Source of the DNA: Phycisphaerae bacterium
Lineage (GTDB): Bacteria; Planctomycetota; Phycisphaerae; Phycisphaerales; SM1A02
NCBI GenBank assembly: GCA_016795035.1
Contig: JAEUIT010000064.1
Coordinates: 1 to 62,256 of the forward strand
Reading direction: 5' to 3'
Length of the DNA: 62,256 bases
How positions within the stretch are numbered: position 1 is the first letter of the stretch; each line of letters starts with the position of its first letter. A program made the translations under genes and the position numbers. The notes below the pieces were generated by a model, which saw nothing but the letters and a program-made list of their open reading frames with translations, had not been told where the DNA came from and searched no databases. Of this stretch, positions 1-9,388 are shown piece after piece.

Positions 1-2202
1 TCGCAGCGGTTCGCGGCGACCTTCACCCCCGACAGCTCGGCCGACGACTCGATCCTCGAGAATAACGTCGGCGCCGGCGTCACCTTCGTGGCCGGCGGCG
101 GCCGCGTCCTCATCGTGCACGACAGCTCGGAGGAGAGCCAAGCGCTCGCGACGGCGCTCATGGAGGGCGGCTTGAGCGTCGAGCGCCGCACGCCGAGCGA
201 GCTCGATGCCGGCGGCGCGGCGTTCCTCAACGGCTTCGACGCCGTGATTCTCGCCAACGTCGCGCGCGGCGACATCAATCCCGAGACCGATCGCGCGCTC
301 CACTCGTACGTTCACGATCTCGGCGGCGGCCTCATGATGCTGGGCGGCCCCAACAGCTTCGGCGCCGGCGGCTGGATCGACAGCGCGGTGTCGAAGGCGC
401 TTCCGGTGAAGATGGATCCGCCGGCGACGCGCCAGCTCGTCCGCGGGGCGCTCGCGCTCATCATCCACGCCTGCGAGATGGCGAACGGCAACTACTGGAG
501 CCAGCAGGTCGCGATCGCGGCGATCGAGGCGCTCACGCGACTCGACCTCGTCGGCATCATCGTCTTCGGCATGGGCGGCTCCGCGTGGCACTTCCCGTTG
601 CAGCCCGTGGGCGACAAGTCGGCGCCGATCGCCGCGGTGCGCAGCATGATGGTCGGCGACATGCCCGACTTCGAGAGTTCGGTCGGCGCCGCGTACGAAG
701 GCCTGATCAAGGCGAACGCCGGCCAGAAGCACATCATCATCATCTCGGACGGCGACCCGCAGCCGCCCTCGCCGGCGCTCCTCGGCAAGCTCAAGGCGGC
801 GCGCATCACCGTCACCACCGTGATGGTGTCGGGCCACGGCACGGCGACCGACAACCAGAACATGAAGATGACCGCCGAGTTCACCGGCGGCAACTTCTAC
901 AACGTCACCAACCCGAAGCAACTCCCGAAGATCTTCACGAAGGAAGCGACCGTCGTCACGCGCTCGCTCATCTCCGAGGGCGAGTTCACGCCGCAGTCGG
1001 TGTCCGGCCTTCCCGGTCCGGTGCGCGGCTTCGATCGCTTCCCGATGCTCCGCGGCTACGTCGTGACGGTGCCGCGCGAAGGGCTCGCGCAGATCCCGCT
1101 CGTCGTGCCGAGCAAGGAAGGCAACGACCCGCTCTATGCGTGGTGGAACTACGGCATCGGCCGATCCGTCGCGTTCACGTCCGACGCCTCGTCGCGCTGG
1201 GCGCCGCAGTGGATCGCGTGGGACGACTATCGCGCCTTCTGGGAGCAGACCGTCCGCTGGCTCATGCGCCCTGCGGCGCCGTCGAACGTCAACGTGAAGG
1301 TGCGCACCGAAGGCGAGACCGCGATCGTCGAAGTCGAGGCCGTCGGCGAGAATAACCAGGGCTTCCTCAACTTCCTGAATAGCAAGGCCGTCGTCCTCGA
1401 TCCGAACGGCGACGCGAAGGACCTCGAACTGCAGCAGACGGCGCCGGGCCGCTATCGCGGCGAGTTTCCCGCGGCCGAGATGGGCAGCTATCTCGTGAAC
1501 GTCAACGTGCCGACCGAACGCGACGGCGCGACCGTCCCCTCGAGCGTGCAGGCCGCGCTGTCGGTGCCGTACCCGAAGGAGTTCCGCACCGTCCGCGACA
1601 ACGAGCCGCTCGCGACGAAGATCAGCGAGCGCACCAAGGGTCGCACGCTCCGCATGGAGGATCCGAAGGTCGTCAATCCCTTCGACCGCACGGGACTCGA
1701 GGTGCCGAGCACCGCGAAGCGCGTGTGGGACCTGATGGCGATCCTGGCCGCGGTCTTCTTCATCGTCGACGTCGCCGTGCGTCGCCTCTCGGTCGAGTCG
1801 GGCCTCGCGAAGCGGCTCGCGCAACGCACGCTCGGCCACACCGAGAACGTGGGCGACGCGACGGTCGCCGCGTGGAAGAAGGCGCGACAGAAGTCGGACA
1901 AGCCCACGGGCGGCGGGGGCGGCACCGACGCCGAACGCCAGGCCCGCGCCGAGGCCGCGAAGGCCGCGGCGTCGAACCGCTTCGACGAGTCCGGCGCGTC
2001 GACGCTCGACGTTGCAGCCGAGACGAAGGGCGAGGGCGGAGGCGCGTCGTTCAAGAAGCCCGGCGCCGCGGCGCCGCCGCCGAAGGACGCCGAGCCCGAA
2101 GCCGACGCCCACACGTCGCGGCTCCTGAAGGCGAAGAAGCGCGCGACCGGCAACGACGAGACCGACGGCAACGCGTCGGGCGGAGGCACTCCGCGTGGCT
2201 GA
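1..2202 (+). CDS. vWA/glutamine-amidotransferase-like membrane protein, 5' truncated
   Basis: The frame is open from base 1, so the true start lies outside the window; a GTG at 88 is an internal possibility only. Numbering from base 1, a class-I amidotransferase-like segment with GGPNSFGAGG sits near residue 115. It is followed by a von Willebrand A-like fold ending in IIIISDGDP near 249. The metal-binding DxSxS is absent: the equivalent strand reads ALIIHACEMA, so the MIDAS looks degenerate. One membrane helix (about 576-594, WDLMAILAAVFFIVDVAV) precedes a low-complexity Ala/Gly/Lys tail that should be cytoplasmic. The last 8 bases overlap the MoxR gene. With the next three genes it forms a MoxR-vWA cluster, a type linked to chaperone-like assembly or envelope stress. 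The exact substrate is unknown. Confidence 0.8.
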   Translation, partial: SQRFAATFTPDSSADDSILENNVGAGVTFVAGGGRVLIVHDSSEESQALATALMEGGLSVERRTPSELDAGGAAFLNGFDAVILANVARGDINPETDRALHSYVHDLGGGLMMLGGPNSFGAGGWIDSAVSKALPVKMDPPATRQLVRGALALIIHACEMANGNYWSQQVAIAAIEALTRLDLVGIIVFGMGGSAWHFPLQPVGDKSAPIAAVRSMMVGDMPDFESSVGAAYEGLIKANAGQKHIIIISDGDPQPPSPALLGKLKAARITVTTVMVSGHGTATDNQNMKMTAEFTGGNFYNVTNPKQLPKIFTKEATVVTRSLISEGEFTPQSVSGLPGPVRGFDRFPMLRGYVVTVPREGLAQIPLVVPSKEGNDPLYAWWNYGIGRSVAFTSDASSRWAPQWIAWDDYRAFWEQTVRWLMRPAAPSNVNVKVRTEGETAIVEVEAVGENNQGFLNFLNSKAVVLDPNGDAKDLELQQTAPGRYRGEFPAAEMGSYLVNVNVPTERDGATVPSSVQAALSVPYPKEFRTVRDNEPLATKISERTKGRTLRMEDPKVVNPFDRTGLEVPSTAKRVWDLMAILAAVFFIVDVAVRRLSVESGLAKRLAQRTLGHTENVGDATVAAWKKARQKSDKPTGGGGGTDAERQARAEAAKAAASNRFDESGASTLDVAAETKGEGGGASFKKPGAAAPPPKDAEPEADAHTSRLLKAKKRATGNDETDGNASGGGTPRG

Positions 2203-3412
2203 GTCTCCGAACCCGGCGGCGCAGCCCGCCTCCACGACGGTCGCCTGGACCGGTCCGGTCCGACGCGAGGATCTCGAGGGCGGCTTCGAGGACATCGACT
2301 CGGTGCGGCGCCGGTGCGAGGCGTTCCGGGCGCTCTTCCTCGCGCTTCGCCAAGAGATCGGCACGGCGCTCGTCGGCCAGACCGAAGTCGTCGACTTCAC
2401 GCTTGCCGCGCTTTTCGCCGACGGCCACGTCCTCCTCGAAGGCGTGCCCGGCCTCGGCAAGACGCTCCTCGTGCGCACGCTCGGCGCGACCCTCGGGCTG
2501 ACCTTCTCGCGCATCCAGTTCACGCCGGACCTCATGCCGGCGGACATCACCGGGACGACGCTCTTCGTCGAGGATCTCGCGACCGGCAAGCGGAGCTTCT
2601 CGTTCCGCCACGGCCCGATCTTCGCGCAGCTCGTCCTCGCCGACGAGGTGAACCGCGCGACGCCGAAGAGCCAGGCCGCGCTTCTTGAAGCGATGCAGGA
2701 GAAGTCGGTCACGGTCGGCGGCGTCACCCGCCAGCTCGAGCGGCCGTTCTTCGTGATGGCGACGCAGAACCCGATCGAGCAGGAAGGCACGTATCCGTTG
2801 CCGCAGGCGCAGCTCGATCGCTTCCTCCTCAAGGTGCTCGTGCCGCCGGCCGAGCGCGACGAGCTGAACGAAGTGATCCGCCGCACGACGACCGGGTACA
2901 CCGCCCAGCCGAAGCAGGTGCTCGACGCCGAACGCATCCTCGCGGCGCAGCGGCTCGCGAAGCAGATCGTCGTCGCCCCCCACGTGCAGGACTACCTCAT
3001 CCGGCTTGTCCTCTCGACGCACCCCGCGCGCGACGGCGGCACGCTCTGCCCGAAGGACCTCGACCAGTACATCCGGATCGGCGTGAGCCCGCGCGGCGCG
3101 CAGGCGATCATGACGGCGTCGCGGATCGTGGCGCTCATGGACGGTCGCTACCAGGTGTCCTTCGACGACGTGCGGAAAGTGGCGGCGCCCGCGTTGCGGC
3201 ATCGCATCGAGCGGAGTTTCGAGGCGGAGGCCGACGGCGTGACGACCGACGACATCGTGAAGGAGTTGATCGCGCGGCTTCCGACGGACGAGGAGCGATC
3301 GAGCTCCGCGCCAGCCGGCCCCACGCCGGTCGCGCTCGGCGGCGCCCGCTCGCGGCTCCGCGGTCTCGCCGGCGCGATCCTCGGCAACGCGCCGCGGAAG
3401 GGAGGTCGCTGA
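2195..3412 (+). CDS. MoxR-family AAA+ ATPase
   Basis: This 405-residue AAA+ protein has Walker A GVPGLGKT (about 83-90), Walker B LVLADEVN (about 146-153) and the MoxR sensor segment MATQNPIEQEGTYPLPQAQ. That is the typical MoxR order and length, plus roughly 45 extra Ala/Arg-rich C-terminal residues. The GTG start at 2195 overlaps the upstream gene and follows GGAGG at good spacing. MoxR ATPases usually work with vWA partners to mature or activate other proteins, and here they are flanked by vWA/DUF58 genes on both sides. The stop overlaps the next ATG (TGATG), so translational coupling is likely. Family assignment is secure; the client is not known. Confidence 0.93.
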   Translation: MAESPNPAAQPASTTVAWTGPVRREDLEGGFEDIDSVRRRCEAFRALFLALRQEIGTALVGQTEVVDFTLAALFADGHVLLEGVPGLGKTLLVRTLGATLGLTFSRIQFTPDLMPADITGTTLFVEDLATGKRSFSFRHGPIFAQLVLADEVNRATPKSQAALLEAMQEKSVTVGGVTRQLERPFFVMATQNPIEQEGTYPLPQAQLDRFLLKVLVPPAERDELNEVIRRTTTGYTAQPKQVLDAERILAAQRLAKQIVVAPHVQDYLIRLVLSTHPARDGGTLCPKDLDQYIRIGVSPRGAQAIMTASRIVALMDGRYQVSFDDVRKVAAPALRHRIERSFEAEADGVTTDDIVKELIARLPTDEERSSSAPAGPTPVALGGARSRLRGLAGAILGNAPRKGGR

Positions 3413-4404
3413 TGCCTCCGACCACCTTCTCGAACAAGCCGCCGATCTACAAGCGCCCCGAGCGCGTCGACGACCTCATCGACGGCAAGCTCATGGCGCG
3501 GCTCGACCAGATCGACGTCGTCTCCCGCAAGATCTTCGCCGGCAAGGTGCAGGGCGAGCGGCGCAGCAAGCGCCGCGGCATCAGCGTCGAGTTCGCCGAC
3601 TTCCGCCAGTACGTCCACGGCGACGACCTGCGCTTCGTCGACTGGAACATCTACGGCCGCCTCGATCGCCTCTTCCTCAAGGTCTTCCTCGAGGAGGAGG
3701 ACCTCTCGATGGTGATCGTGCTCGACGCGAGCGCGAGCATGCGCTGGGGCAACCCCGACAAGTTCGTCTTCGCGCAGAAGCTCGCGATGGCGCTTGGCTA
3801 CATCGGCCTCTGCAACCATAACCGCGTCTCGCTCGTCTCCTTCGGGAGCCCGGCGAACGGCGGCGGGCTGCAACGCCTCTCGAACCTGCGCGGCCGTCGG
3901 CGCACCGGCGAGATGGGGCAATGGCTTCTCCGGCTCGATCCGACGCCGGATCTCCGGCTCGAGGAGAAGAAGGCGAGCGCCACGTCGGCGGTGACCTTCG
4001 ACGACGCGATGCGCACGATCGCGCTCTCGCGGCAGGGGCGTGGCGTCATGCTCATCCTCTCCGACTTCCTCTACAAGCAGGGCTACGAGAAGGGGCTTCG
4101 CTACGTCGCCGGCGGCGGCTACGACACCTTCGCGCTCCAGATCCTCTCGCCCGAGGAGATCGATCCCGCGGCGAACAACGTCAGCGGCGATCTCAAGCTC
4201 GTCGACGTCGAGGACGCCGACCAGAGCGAGGTGACGATCACGCCCGCGCTCCTCAAGAGTTACCGCGAGCGGCTGAACGCCTACTGCGGCCAGATGCGCG
4301 ACTTCTGCGTGCGCCGCGGCATCACCCACGTCCTCGTCGACTCCGCGGTCGACATGGACGAACTCATCCTCGACTACCTCCGGAAGCGGGGGCTCCTCCG
4401 ATGA
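3412..4404 (+). CDS. DUF58 domain protein
   Basis: A 330-residue cytoplasmic protein with the DUF58 signature region FADFRQYVHGDDLRFVDWN. A vWA-like core follows, with LDASASM near residues 104-110, which keeps the D-x-S-x-S metal site. A second conserved stretch, GVMLILSDFL, lies in the middle. DUF58 proteins are standard partners of MoxR ATPases. A GGGAGG ribosome-binding site precedes the ATG, which shares a base with the MoxR stop. Its own stop overlaps the next start in an ATGA. Function beyond the MoxR complex cannot be read from the sequence. Confidence 0.92.
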   Translation: MPPTTFSNKPPIYKRPERVDDLIDGKLMARLDQIDVVSRKIFAGKVQGERRSKRRGISVEFADFRQYVHGDDLRFVDWNIYGRLDRLFLKVFLEEEDLSMVIVLDASASMRWGNPDKFVFAQKLAMALGYIGLCNHNRVSLVSFGSPANGGGLQRLSNLRGRRRTGEMGQWLLRLDPTPDLRLEEKKASATSAVTFDDAMRTIALSRQGRGVMLILSDFLYKQGYEKGLRYVAGGGYDTFALQILSPEEIDPAANNVSGDLKLVDVEDADQSEVTITPALLKSYRERLNAYCGQMRDFCVRRGITHVLVDSAVDMDELILDYLRKRGLLR

Positions 4405-6389
4405 CGTGGCTCACTCCGATGGCGGGGCTCTTCCTCGCCCTCGCCACCATTCCGCCGCTCGTCGCCCTCTACTTCCTCAAGCTGCGCCGGCTTCCGAAGC
4501 CGATCGCGAGCACGCTCTTGTGGCGGCGCTCCCTCGAGGACATCCGCGCCAACGCGCCGTTCCAGCGGCTGCGGATGAATCTCCTCTTACTGTTGCAGCT
4601 CGCGATCCTCGCGCTTCTCGCCTTCGCGATCGCGCAGCCGCAAGTCGACGCCGGACTCACCCGCGGCGGCAAGACCGTCATTCTCATCGACAACTCCGCG
4701 TCGATGAACGCGATCGACATGAGCGAGACGCGCGAGAAGCCGAAGACACGGCTCGAGTTCGCGAAGGAACTGGCGAAGACGAAGGTCGAGAAGCTCTTCG
4801 CGGGCGGACTCTTCGGCGGCGGCAGCGGCGACGTCATGGTCATCGCGTTCGCCGATCGCGCCGAGGTGAAGTGCCCGTTCTCGAACAGCCGCGCCCAGAT
4901 CCTCGCGGCGATCGACGACATCGAGCCGACCGACGCGACGACCTCGATCGGCGAGGCGCTCGCCCTCGCCCGCGCGTTCACGACGACGACCGACTCGAAG
5001 GGCGAGTTCCAGATGTCGACGCCGGCGGCGCTCGAACTCTTCTCCGACGGCAACATCGACGACCTCACCGAGCAGTCGCTCCGCAAGGACGAGTCGCTGC
5101 GCTACAACATGCTCGGCCTTCCGACGGCGAACAACGCCGGCGTCGTGGCCATCGCGGCCGAACGAAGCCCCGAGGCCCCGGACAAGATCCAGGTCTTCTC
5201 GGCGGTCGCGACCGGCAACGCGGAAGAAGTCTCGAGCGACGTGCAGTTGGCGGTGAACGGCACGGTCGTCGCGATCACGCCCGAGCCGATCACGATGCCG
5301 GGCACCACGGTGCCGGCGTCCGAGCGCCGCAAGCAGGTCATCTACAAGCCGTTCAGCCAGCCGCGCGACGCGGTCATCGAAGTCTCGCTCGCCCGCGAGG
5401 ATGACCTCGCCATCGACAACGCCGCGGCGATCGCGATCGCGCCGGCGAAACGCGTGCGCGTCGCGCTTGTCGGGTCGCAAGGCTTCGTCCTTCGCTCGCT
5501 CCTCGAGGGCATGGCGCTCGAGGGGCTCGTCCGCATGTCGGTCGAGGAGTTCGAGGCGTCGTGGACGAGCCTCGGCGCCGACGCCTACGACGTCTACGTC
5601 CTTCAGGACTACACGCCCTCCGAAGGCAAGAAGCTCCCGCCCGGCCGCTACCTCTCCTTCGCCGGTCGCCCGATCGACGCGATCACCCCGGTCGAGAAGA
5701 AGGAGCGCCTGCGGGTGAAGTCGACGGTCGATGACCATCCGGTCTTCCGCTTCGTGACGCTCGACGACCTCGTCGTGTCCGAGGCCGAGTCGATCGTCGT
5801 CGATCGCTCGTTCGATGTCCTCGCCGAAGCCGCCGAGGGGCCGCTCGTCGTCGCGTACGACCAAGGCGGCGTCCGTCTCCTCCACGTCACCTTCGACCCG
5901 CTCAACTCGAATTGGCCGTTCCTTCGCTCGTTCGTGAACTTCGTGCCGAACGCGATCGAGTGGCTGAGCGCCTCGGGCGAGGCGCTTGCGCTCAACGGGC
6001 TCCAGCCCGGCGACACCGCGTCCTTCCGCATCCCCGCCGACGCCAAGAACATCGAGCTCGAACTGCCCGACGGCACGAAGTCGTCGATCGCGCCGCGGGA
6101 GCCGGGCCAATTCGCCTGGGGCCCGATTCGCCGCGCCGGCATCTACACGCTGCGCTGGGACGAGGCGGATCGCGAAGGTCGGCAGGAGAAGCGCTTCACC
6201 GCGAACCTCCTGAGCGACAAGGAAGGGCAGATCCGCCCGGTCGAGAAACTCGTCCTCGGCGAGCGCGAGGTCGCCGGCATGGGCGCGTCCGTGAACGCGC
6301 GGTCGTCGCTCTGGCCGCTCCTCCTCGGCGTCGCGCTTCTCGTCGTGATGCTCGAATGGTGGATCTACCAGCGCCGCGCCGGCGTGTGA
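4401..6389 (+). CDS. BatA-like vWA membrane protein
   Basis: A 662-residue protein. The N-terminus (MTWLTPMAGLFLALATIPPL) and a second helix around LLLLLQLAILALLAFAIAQ give the two-helix BatA anchor. The vWA domain follows with an intact DNSAS near residue 97 and SDGN further on. A long beta-rich region resembling the periplasmic part of BatA/BatD-type proteins leads to a C-terminal helix (LWPLLLGVALLVVMLEWWIY). The start is fixed by the ATGA overlap with the DUF58 gene; open sequence upstream in this frame is out-of-frame shadow. It is the last gene of the operon, three bases from the convergent sigma-factor stop. Confidence 0.9.
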   Translation: MTWLTPMAGLFLALATIPPLVALYFLKLRRLPKPIASTLLWRRSLEDIRANAPFQRLRMNLLLLLQLAILALLAFAIAQPQVDAGLTRGGKTVILIDNSASMNAIDMSETREKPKTRLEFAKELAKTKVEKLFAGGLFGGGSGDVMVIAFADRAEVKCPFSNSRAQILAAIDDIEPTDATTSIGEALALARAFTTTTDSKGEFQMSTPAALELFSDGNIDDLTEQSLRKDESLRYNMLGLPTANNAGVVAIAAERSPEAPDKIQVFSAVATGNAEEVSSDVQLAVNGTVVAITPEPITMPGTTVPASERRKQVIYKPFSQPRDAVIEVSLAREDDLAIDNAAAIAIAPAKRVRVALVGSQGFVLRSLLEGMALEGLVRMSVEEFEASWTSLGADAYDVYVLQDYTPSEGKKLPPGRYLSFAGRPIDAITPVEKKERLRVKSTVDDHPVFRFVTLDDLVVSEAESIVVDRSFDVLAEAAEGPLVVAYDQGGVRLLHVTFDPLNSNWPFLRSFVNFVPNAIEWLSASGEALALNGLQPGDTASFRIPADAKNIELELPDGTKSSIAPREPGQFAWGPIRRAGIYTLRWDEADREGRQEKRFTANLLSDKEGQIRPVEKLVLGEREVAGMGASVNARSSLWPLLLGVALLVVMLEWWIYQRRAGV

Positions 6390-6392
6390 CCG

Positions 6393-7355
6393 TCACGCCG
6401 CGTGCCGCGAGCCGAGGAGTCCGGCGACGACCTGCGCGCCGGCCGTGCCGTACTGCGCGACGATCGCAGGCACGATCTCGTCGGCGAGCGTGAAGACGAC
6501 GTCCGCCTCGCTCAGTCCGGTCGCGCCGCTGATCGCGTCGAGGTCGGCGCGGTCGAGGAACGCCTTCTGCGCGACCATCTTGGCGATCGTGCTCAGGCCC
6601 CGGGCGATATGGCCGTGGACGAGCGCGAGCGCGCGGCGGCGGATCGTCGCATAGCGCTGCTTCGCCGCCTCGCGCTGGATGCCGAGGTCGTTCGCGATGT
6701 CGCCGAGGCTCCGCTCGTGGACGAGATGGTCCTCGAGGATCTTCCACTGCGTCGCGTCGAGGCCGTCGGCGCCGGTGAGGGCGCGGTGGAAGCGATCGAA
6801 CTTCGCGAACTCCTTGTGGGCGTCGAGGTCGGCCTCGAACCGCGGGCCGTTCGTGGGCAGGGCGGCCATCGCGTTTTCGGCTTCCTCGCGGAAGTCCGCG
6901 AACGCGCGGACCGGTCCCATCGCGCCGCCGCGCTTGAGGCGGTCAATCAGCTTGTGCTTCAGGGCGAGGCGGATCGTCGCTTCGAAGTGTTCGGGGTCCT
7001 TCGCGTTCCGAAGGATGCGCTCGAAGCCGCCCGCCATCACCGATTGCACGAGGCTCTCGGGCTGGAGGTCGGAGCGGGCGTTGATGCCGCGCTTCCGCAA
7101 CTCGCCCTTCGCCCAGGAGGTCATGCGCGCGGCCATCGTCTCGATCGCGGCATGAAGGCCGCGTTCATCGCCGTGGCGCAGCGATTCGAAGAGCGAGGCC
7201 ATCGGTGCGGTGTCGCGGGGCGCGGGATCCGTCGACGGACGGTCGTTCGGTCCTTGGCCCGAAGTGGGGCTCCCAGGGGGGCCCGAAGTGGGGCCCGCAG
7301 TGGGGCTCGCTGGGTGGCTCTCTGGATGCCCGTCCGGGTGACGATGGGGGTGCAT
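6393..7355 (-). CDS. ECF-like RNA polymerase sigma factor
   Basis: Region 2-like sequence (SDLQPESLVQSV, then LKHKLIDRLKR) and a region 4 helix-turn-helix (RSLGDIANDLGIQREAAKQR) identify a sigma-70 of the ECF-like type common in planctomycetes. About 70 residues follow region 4, an extension without a recognised motif. The start is uncertain: ATG 7355 is used. An in-frame TTG at 7364 has GGAGGAG five bases upstream and may be better, while ATG 7202 would drop a Pro/Gly/Ser-rich leader. That leader is encoded by short imperfect repeats (GPTSGPPGSPTSG). No anti-sigma gene is adjacent, and targets are unknown. Confidence 0.8.
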   Translation of the reverse strand: MHPHRHPDGHPESHPASPTAGPTSGPPGSPTSGQGPNDRPSTDPAPRDTAPMASLFESLRHGDERGLHAAIETMAARMTSWAKGELRKRGINARSDLQPESLVQSVMAGGFERILRNAKDPEHFEATIRLALKHKLIDRLKRGGAMGPVRAFADFREEAENAMAALPTNGPRFEADLDAHKEFAKFDRFHRALTGADGLDATQWKILEDHLVHERSLGDIANDLGIQREAAKQRYATIRRRALALVHGHIARGLSTIAKMVAQKAFLDRADLDAISGATGLSEADVVFTLADEIVPAIVAQYGTAGAQVVAGLLGSRHAA

Positions 7356-7704
7356 CAGTCGCAAGGGTACTCCTCCAAACGAGCGCGTGGCAGCGTTCGA
7401 CAGAACCCCGAGCGAAGTCTGGCCCCGGTGAGGGCAAGGCTGAAACGAGGAGAGCGGCGCGCGCGGACCGCGTGCGTGGGAACCCTCATTCCGATCGGCG
7501 TGCCTTCCCATAACGGGGGACACCGGCCTTCTCGGGGCCCAAAGTTCGCCCCCGCAGGCCCTTTTCTCTTTCCTACATCAACTCACCGAACCTTCACGCC
7601 GATGGCTGAAGCGACAGGGACTTGACTGTGGCCAAGGTAGGCCCAGTCGTGTCCCGCGCAGGGACCCCGGTGTCTTCCGGGGGGGCAAGAAGGATCACAA
7701 GGTC
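7356..7704. other. Divergent intergenic region without a gene
   Basis: This stretch separates the divergent sigma-factor and regulator genes and must hold both promoters. A GAAGGA ribosome-binding site lies about nine bases before the regulator ATG, and GGAGGAG precedes the sigma-factor start on the other strand. I see no convincing -35/-10 pair, riboswitch or small open frame. Confidence 0.4.
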
Positions 7705-8295
7705 ATGCGCGAGCAACCCTTTCCGACCGACAAGGATGTCTTGACCACTGGCGAGGTCGCCAAGATCTGCAACGTCGCCAGCCGGACCGTGAGCAAGTGG
7801 TTCGACTCCGGCCAATTGAAGGGCTATCGCATCCCGGGCTCGAAGGATCGTCGGATTCCCGTCAGCAACCTGCTCGCGTTCATGCGCAAGCACAACATCC
7901 CGATGGACGGCCTGATGTCGGGGGCGCCGCGCGTCCTCGTGGTCGATCCCGATCGAGAAGTCAGCGAGACGCTTCGCCGCGTGCTCGCGGAGCAGACGAA
8001 TTACGACGTCCGCATCGCCTCGACGACGTTCGCGGCCGGTGTCGAGTGCGAGCGGTTTCGACCGCACGTGATGCTCCTCGACGTGCACATGGCGGAGGGC
8101 GACGGCGCCACGCTCTGCACGATGGTGCGAGGAAGCGAAGACCTCCAGCTCACCCGCATCATCGGGATGAGCGGCAAGGTCACGGACGGCCAGGCCACGC
8201 AGCTCCTCTCGAAGGGCTTCGACTCGATCCTCCGCAAGCCGTTCAGCGTGCGTCAGGTGATCGAAGCGATTGAAGGCGCGCACGCGGTGGTGTGA
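7705..8295 (+). CDS. Helix-turn-helix / receiver-domain response regulator
   Basis: A 196-residue protein. Residues about 12-65 form an excisionase/MerR-like DNA-binding domain (LTTGEVAKICNVASRTVSKW, then LKGYRIPGSKDRRIP). Residues about 77-192 form a CheY-like receiver with the acidic pair in LVVDPD, phospho-acceptor Asp126 (MLLDVHM), Ser in GMSGK and Lys178 (RKPF). All key receiver residues are present, so it should be phosphorylated by a histidine kinase, though no kinase is adjacent. The DNA-binding domain precedes the receiver, the reverse of OmpR-type regulators. A strong terminator follows. Targets cannot be inferred. Confidence 0.9.
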   Translation: MREQPFPTDKDVLTTGEVAKICNVASRTVSKWFDSGQLKGYRIPGSKDRRIPVSNLLAFMRKHNIPMDGLMSGAPRVLVVDPDREVSETLRRVLAEQTNYDVRIASTTFAAGVECERFRPHVMLLDVHMAEGDGATLCTMVRGSEDLQLTRIIGMSGKVTDGQATQLLSKGFDSILRKPFSVRQVIEAIEGAHAVV

Positions 8296-8324
8296 GAAGC
8301 GCGCCACGTCCAGACACACAATGA

Positions 8325-8358
8325 AACGACGCCCCTCTCGTGGGGGGCGTTGTTTTTT
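8325..8358 (+). terminator. Rho-independent terminator after the response regulator
   Basis: An 11-bp GC-rich stem (8325-8335 with 8344-8354, one G-U pair) ends in a T-rich tract at 8350-8358. It lies 30 bases after the regulator stop. Confidence 0.85.
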
Positions 8359-8361
8359 GGG

Positions 8362-8477
<116 letters not shown>

Positions 8478-8505
8478 CGGCCCTCCTGTTTCGGGGGGGC
8501 CGCGG

Positions 8506-9255
8506 CTACTTCCTCAGCACTTCCTTCGTCGCCTCGGCCAGGTAGAGGATGCGCGAGCACGAGGTGCACTGGACGAGCGCGTTGGGGTTACTCATCAAGG
8601 TCGCCACGGACGCGTAGGGGATCTCGATGCGGCACTCGCCGCAGGCGTATTCCTTGTGGCGGCGATCGATCTCGTCGATCTCGGCCATCGCTTCGCCTTC
8701 GGTGACTTCGGCGACGCGCTTGAAGATCGCCCGTTCCTTCTCGGGGACGGCCTTCGTGGCGATGTCGCGCTCGCGCTCGAGTTCGCTCAGGCGGCCGCTG
8801 CATTCGGCGCGGCGTTCGTCGGCCTGCGCCTTGACGTGGTCGTGGACCTTCCGACGCTCGGCGACCTGGGCCGCGAGCTTCGCCTGCTGCGTCTCGACCT
8901 CCTTGAGCCGCTCCATCTCGGTGAGCGCCTTGCCTTCGCACTCGTCCTTCTTGCCTTCGAGCGTCTTCAGCTCGTGCAGGATCGCCTTGTACTGTTTGTC
9001 GTTCTGGGCGGAGTTGAGTTCGCCGCGGAGCTTCGTGGTCCGCTCGGTGAACCCGAGCGCCTCGACCTCCAGGTTCTTGATCGTGGCTTGGAGCTGACGG
9101 CTCTGCGACTCGAGTTCCTTCGTCTGGCGGTCGAGCCCGGCGAGGAGCGTCGCCTGGGCCGTCACGTCTCGGTCCGCCGCGGCGACTCGCCCCTGCAGGG
9201 CGCGCACTTGGCTGTCGACACGGTGAAGCGTGAGAAGGTGTTGCATCAAGGTCAT
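8506..9255 (-). CDS. Coiled-coil protein with C-terminal C4 zinc ribbon
   Basis: A 249-residue protein. Residues about 10-190 are a long, charged heptad-rich coiled coil. The C-terminus carries two Cys pairs, CGEC and CTSC, about 30 residues apart, forming a zinc ribbon. This matches the widespread CT398-like family of zinc-ribbon coiled-coil proteins, whose role is poorly defined. Start ATG 9255 (MTLMQHLL) is chosen because sequence upstream in frame is low-complexity shadow; ATG 9246 is an alternative. It follows cysNC on the same strand after 133 bases and may be a separate unit. Confidence 0.85.
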   Translation of the reverse strand: MTLMQHLLTLHRVDSQVRALQGRVAAADRDVTAQATLLAGLDRQTKELESQSRQLQATIKNLEVEALGFTERTTKLRGELNSAQNDKQYKAILHELKTLEGKKDECEGKALTEMERLKEVETQQAKLAAQVAERRKVHDHVKAQADERRAECSGRLSELERERDIATKAVPEKERAIFKRVAEVTEGEAMAEIDEIDRRHKEYACGECRIEIPYASVATLMSNPNALVQCTSCSRILYLAEATKEVLRK

Positions 9256-9388
9256 GCGAGCTCGAACTCCGGGTGGGCGAGACCGCATCGTACCGCGACG
9301 GACCCTCCGGCGCGTCTTCCAGTTTTCGCCTTGAAACCGAGTTTTTGCCCACGTGCCGCCGGTGGAGTGCCAACGGACCGACCGCGCG

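Noticed and set aside
7255..7320. Short GGGGC-rich repeats as a regulatory repeat
   Set aside because: They lie within the sigma-factor leader and encode a Pro/Gly/Ser linker, so ordinary low-complexity coding explains them.
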